From positions 1 to 12,534 of the forward strand of contig JADHLU010000011.1 in assembly GCA_016780435.1 (NCBI GenBank): a stretch of DNA of 12,534 bases, in the 5' to 3' direction. Shown piece by piece: positions 12,236-12,534 of this stretch. The number at the start of each line of letters is the position of its first letter. Within the stretch, counting starts at the first letter, position 1. A model generated the notes under the pieces. It had not been told where the DNA came from. It saw only the letters and a list, made by a program, of their open reading frames with translations, and ran no database searches. The translations under genes and the position numbers were made by a program. This DNA is from Flavobacteriaceae bacterium (lineage in GTDB: Bacteria > Bacteroidota > Bacteroidia > Flavobacteriales > Flavobacteriaceae).

Positions 12236-12534
12236 ACGATTTTTTAGTTTAGGGGCGCTCTTAAGCATAGCCTTACTGCAGGGTCAAACCACCTATGGGG
12301 TGCGCGTGGGGGCCGACCTGCATCGCTTAGCTCGAACCGCACTGAGCGAAGACTACAGCGGATTTGAACTCAGCGGAGACTTAAGGCTAAAACGAACACT
12401 TTTTCTCGGCGCTGAACTGGGCAATGAAACCTTCGCAGACCGTGAAACGCTGGGTGACTATTTGCTATACGAGACCACTTATAGCGGCAGTTACTTGAAA
12501 TTTGGAGCTGACTGGTTGGTCTATCAACAGAAGA
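12207..12534 (+). CDS. DUF6048-like protein, 5' part (runs off the window)
   Basis: A reading frame opens at ATG 12207 inside the end of the DUF6452-like gene (+1 frame relative to it) and stays open to the window edge, giving 109 residues. After a short polar start it has a signal peptide (KRFFSLGALLSIALLQGQ, residues 10-27). The mature part contains YGVRVGADLHRLAR, GFELSGDLRLKR, LFLGAELGNE and GSYLKFGADWLVYQ. These alternating strands with YG(L/V)RVG and AELGNE motifs match DUF6048, a flavobacterial family that looks like a small outer-membrane beta-barrel. Function is unknown. No better start exists in this frame, and the 29-bp overlap suggests translational coupling. The C-terminal half is outside the window. 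Confidence 0.8.
   Translation, partial: MHHILSSTIKRFFSLGALLSIALLQGQTTYGVRVGADLHRLARTALSEDYSGFELSGDLRLKRTLFLGAELGNETFADRETLGDYLLYETTYSGSYLKFGADWLVYQQK

Overview
The window reads as chromosome of a Bacteroidota bacterium, most likely class Flavobacteriia. The support is family-level: a DUF2807/GIN-domain protein, a UMF1-type MFS transporter, an ornithine aminotransferase of the flavobacterial type, and an rlmD gene followed by DUF6452-like and DUF6048-like genes, an order I recall from Flavobacteriia. Three upstream regions also carry the Bacteroidota -7 promoter element TAnnTTTG, and Shine-Dalgarno sequences are weak or absent. Codon use and base composition look even throughout. I see no tRNA, rRNA, CRISPR array, insertion sequence, prophage or attachment site.

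Layout, left to right: (1) the 3' end of a GIN-domain protein on +, then a convergent UMF1-family MFS transporter on -. (2) A 110-bp divergent spacer (1495-1604) with a direct repeat and an inverted repeat, leading into a small lipoprotein with a collagen-like segment. (3) Two tandem overlapping methionine-R-sulfoxide reductase genes, the first exported and the second cytoplasmic, then dihydrolipoyl dehydrogenase (lpdA) with its own promoter. (4) aroQ on -, overlapping the lpdA end and starting 13 bp from the divergent xerD. A signal-peptide-bearing M20 amidohydrolase follows xerD. (5) An atypical PlsC-like acyltransferase on -, divergent from a cyclophilin-type peptidyl-prolyl isomerase lipoprotein, with a palindrome-rich spacer between them. 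(6) rocD on -, tail-to-tail with the isomerase gene. (7) rlmD, a DUF6452-like lipoprotein and a DUF6048-like protein that runs off the right edge, all tightly packed on +.

Functionally this is a housekeeping stretch with an envelope flavour: methionine repair inside and outside the cytoplasm, an exported hydrolase, a lipoprotein foldase, a phospholipid acyltransferase and several surface proteins of unknown role. Metabolic entries are shikimate synthesis (aroQ), 2-oxoacid dehydrogenase E3 (lpdA) and ornithine/arginine catabolism (rocD). XerD serves chromosome dimer resolution and RlmD rRNA modification. No intergenic gap exceeds about 110 bp, so there is no long unexplained non-coding stretch. 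I did not find a convincing new multi-gene system. The items most worth a second look are local: regulatory DNA architectures, active-site deviations, a cysteine-rich insert in RocD, and the uncharacterised pair after rlmD.
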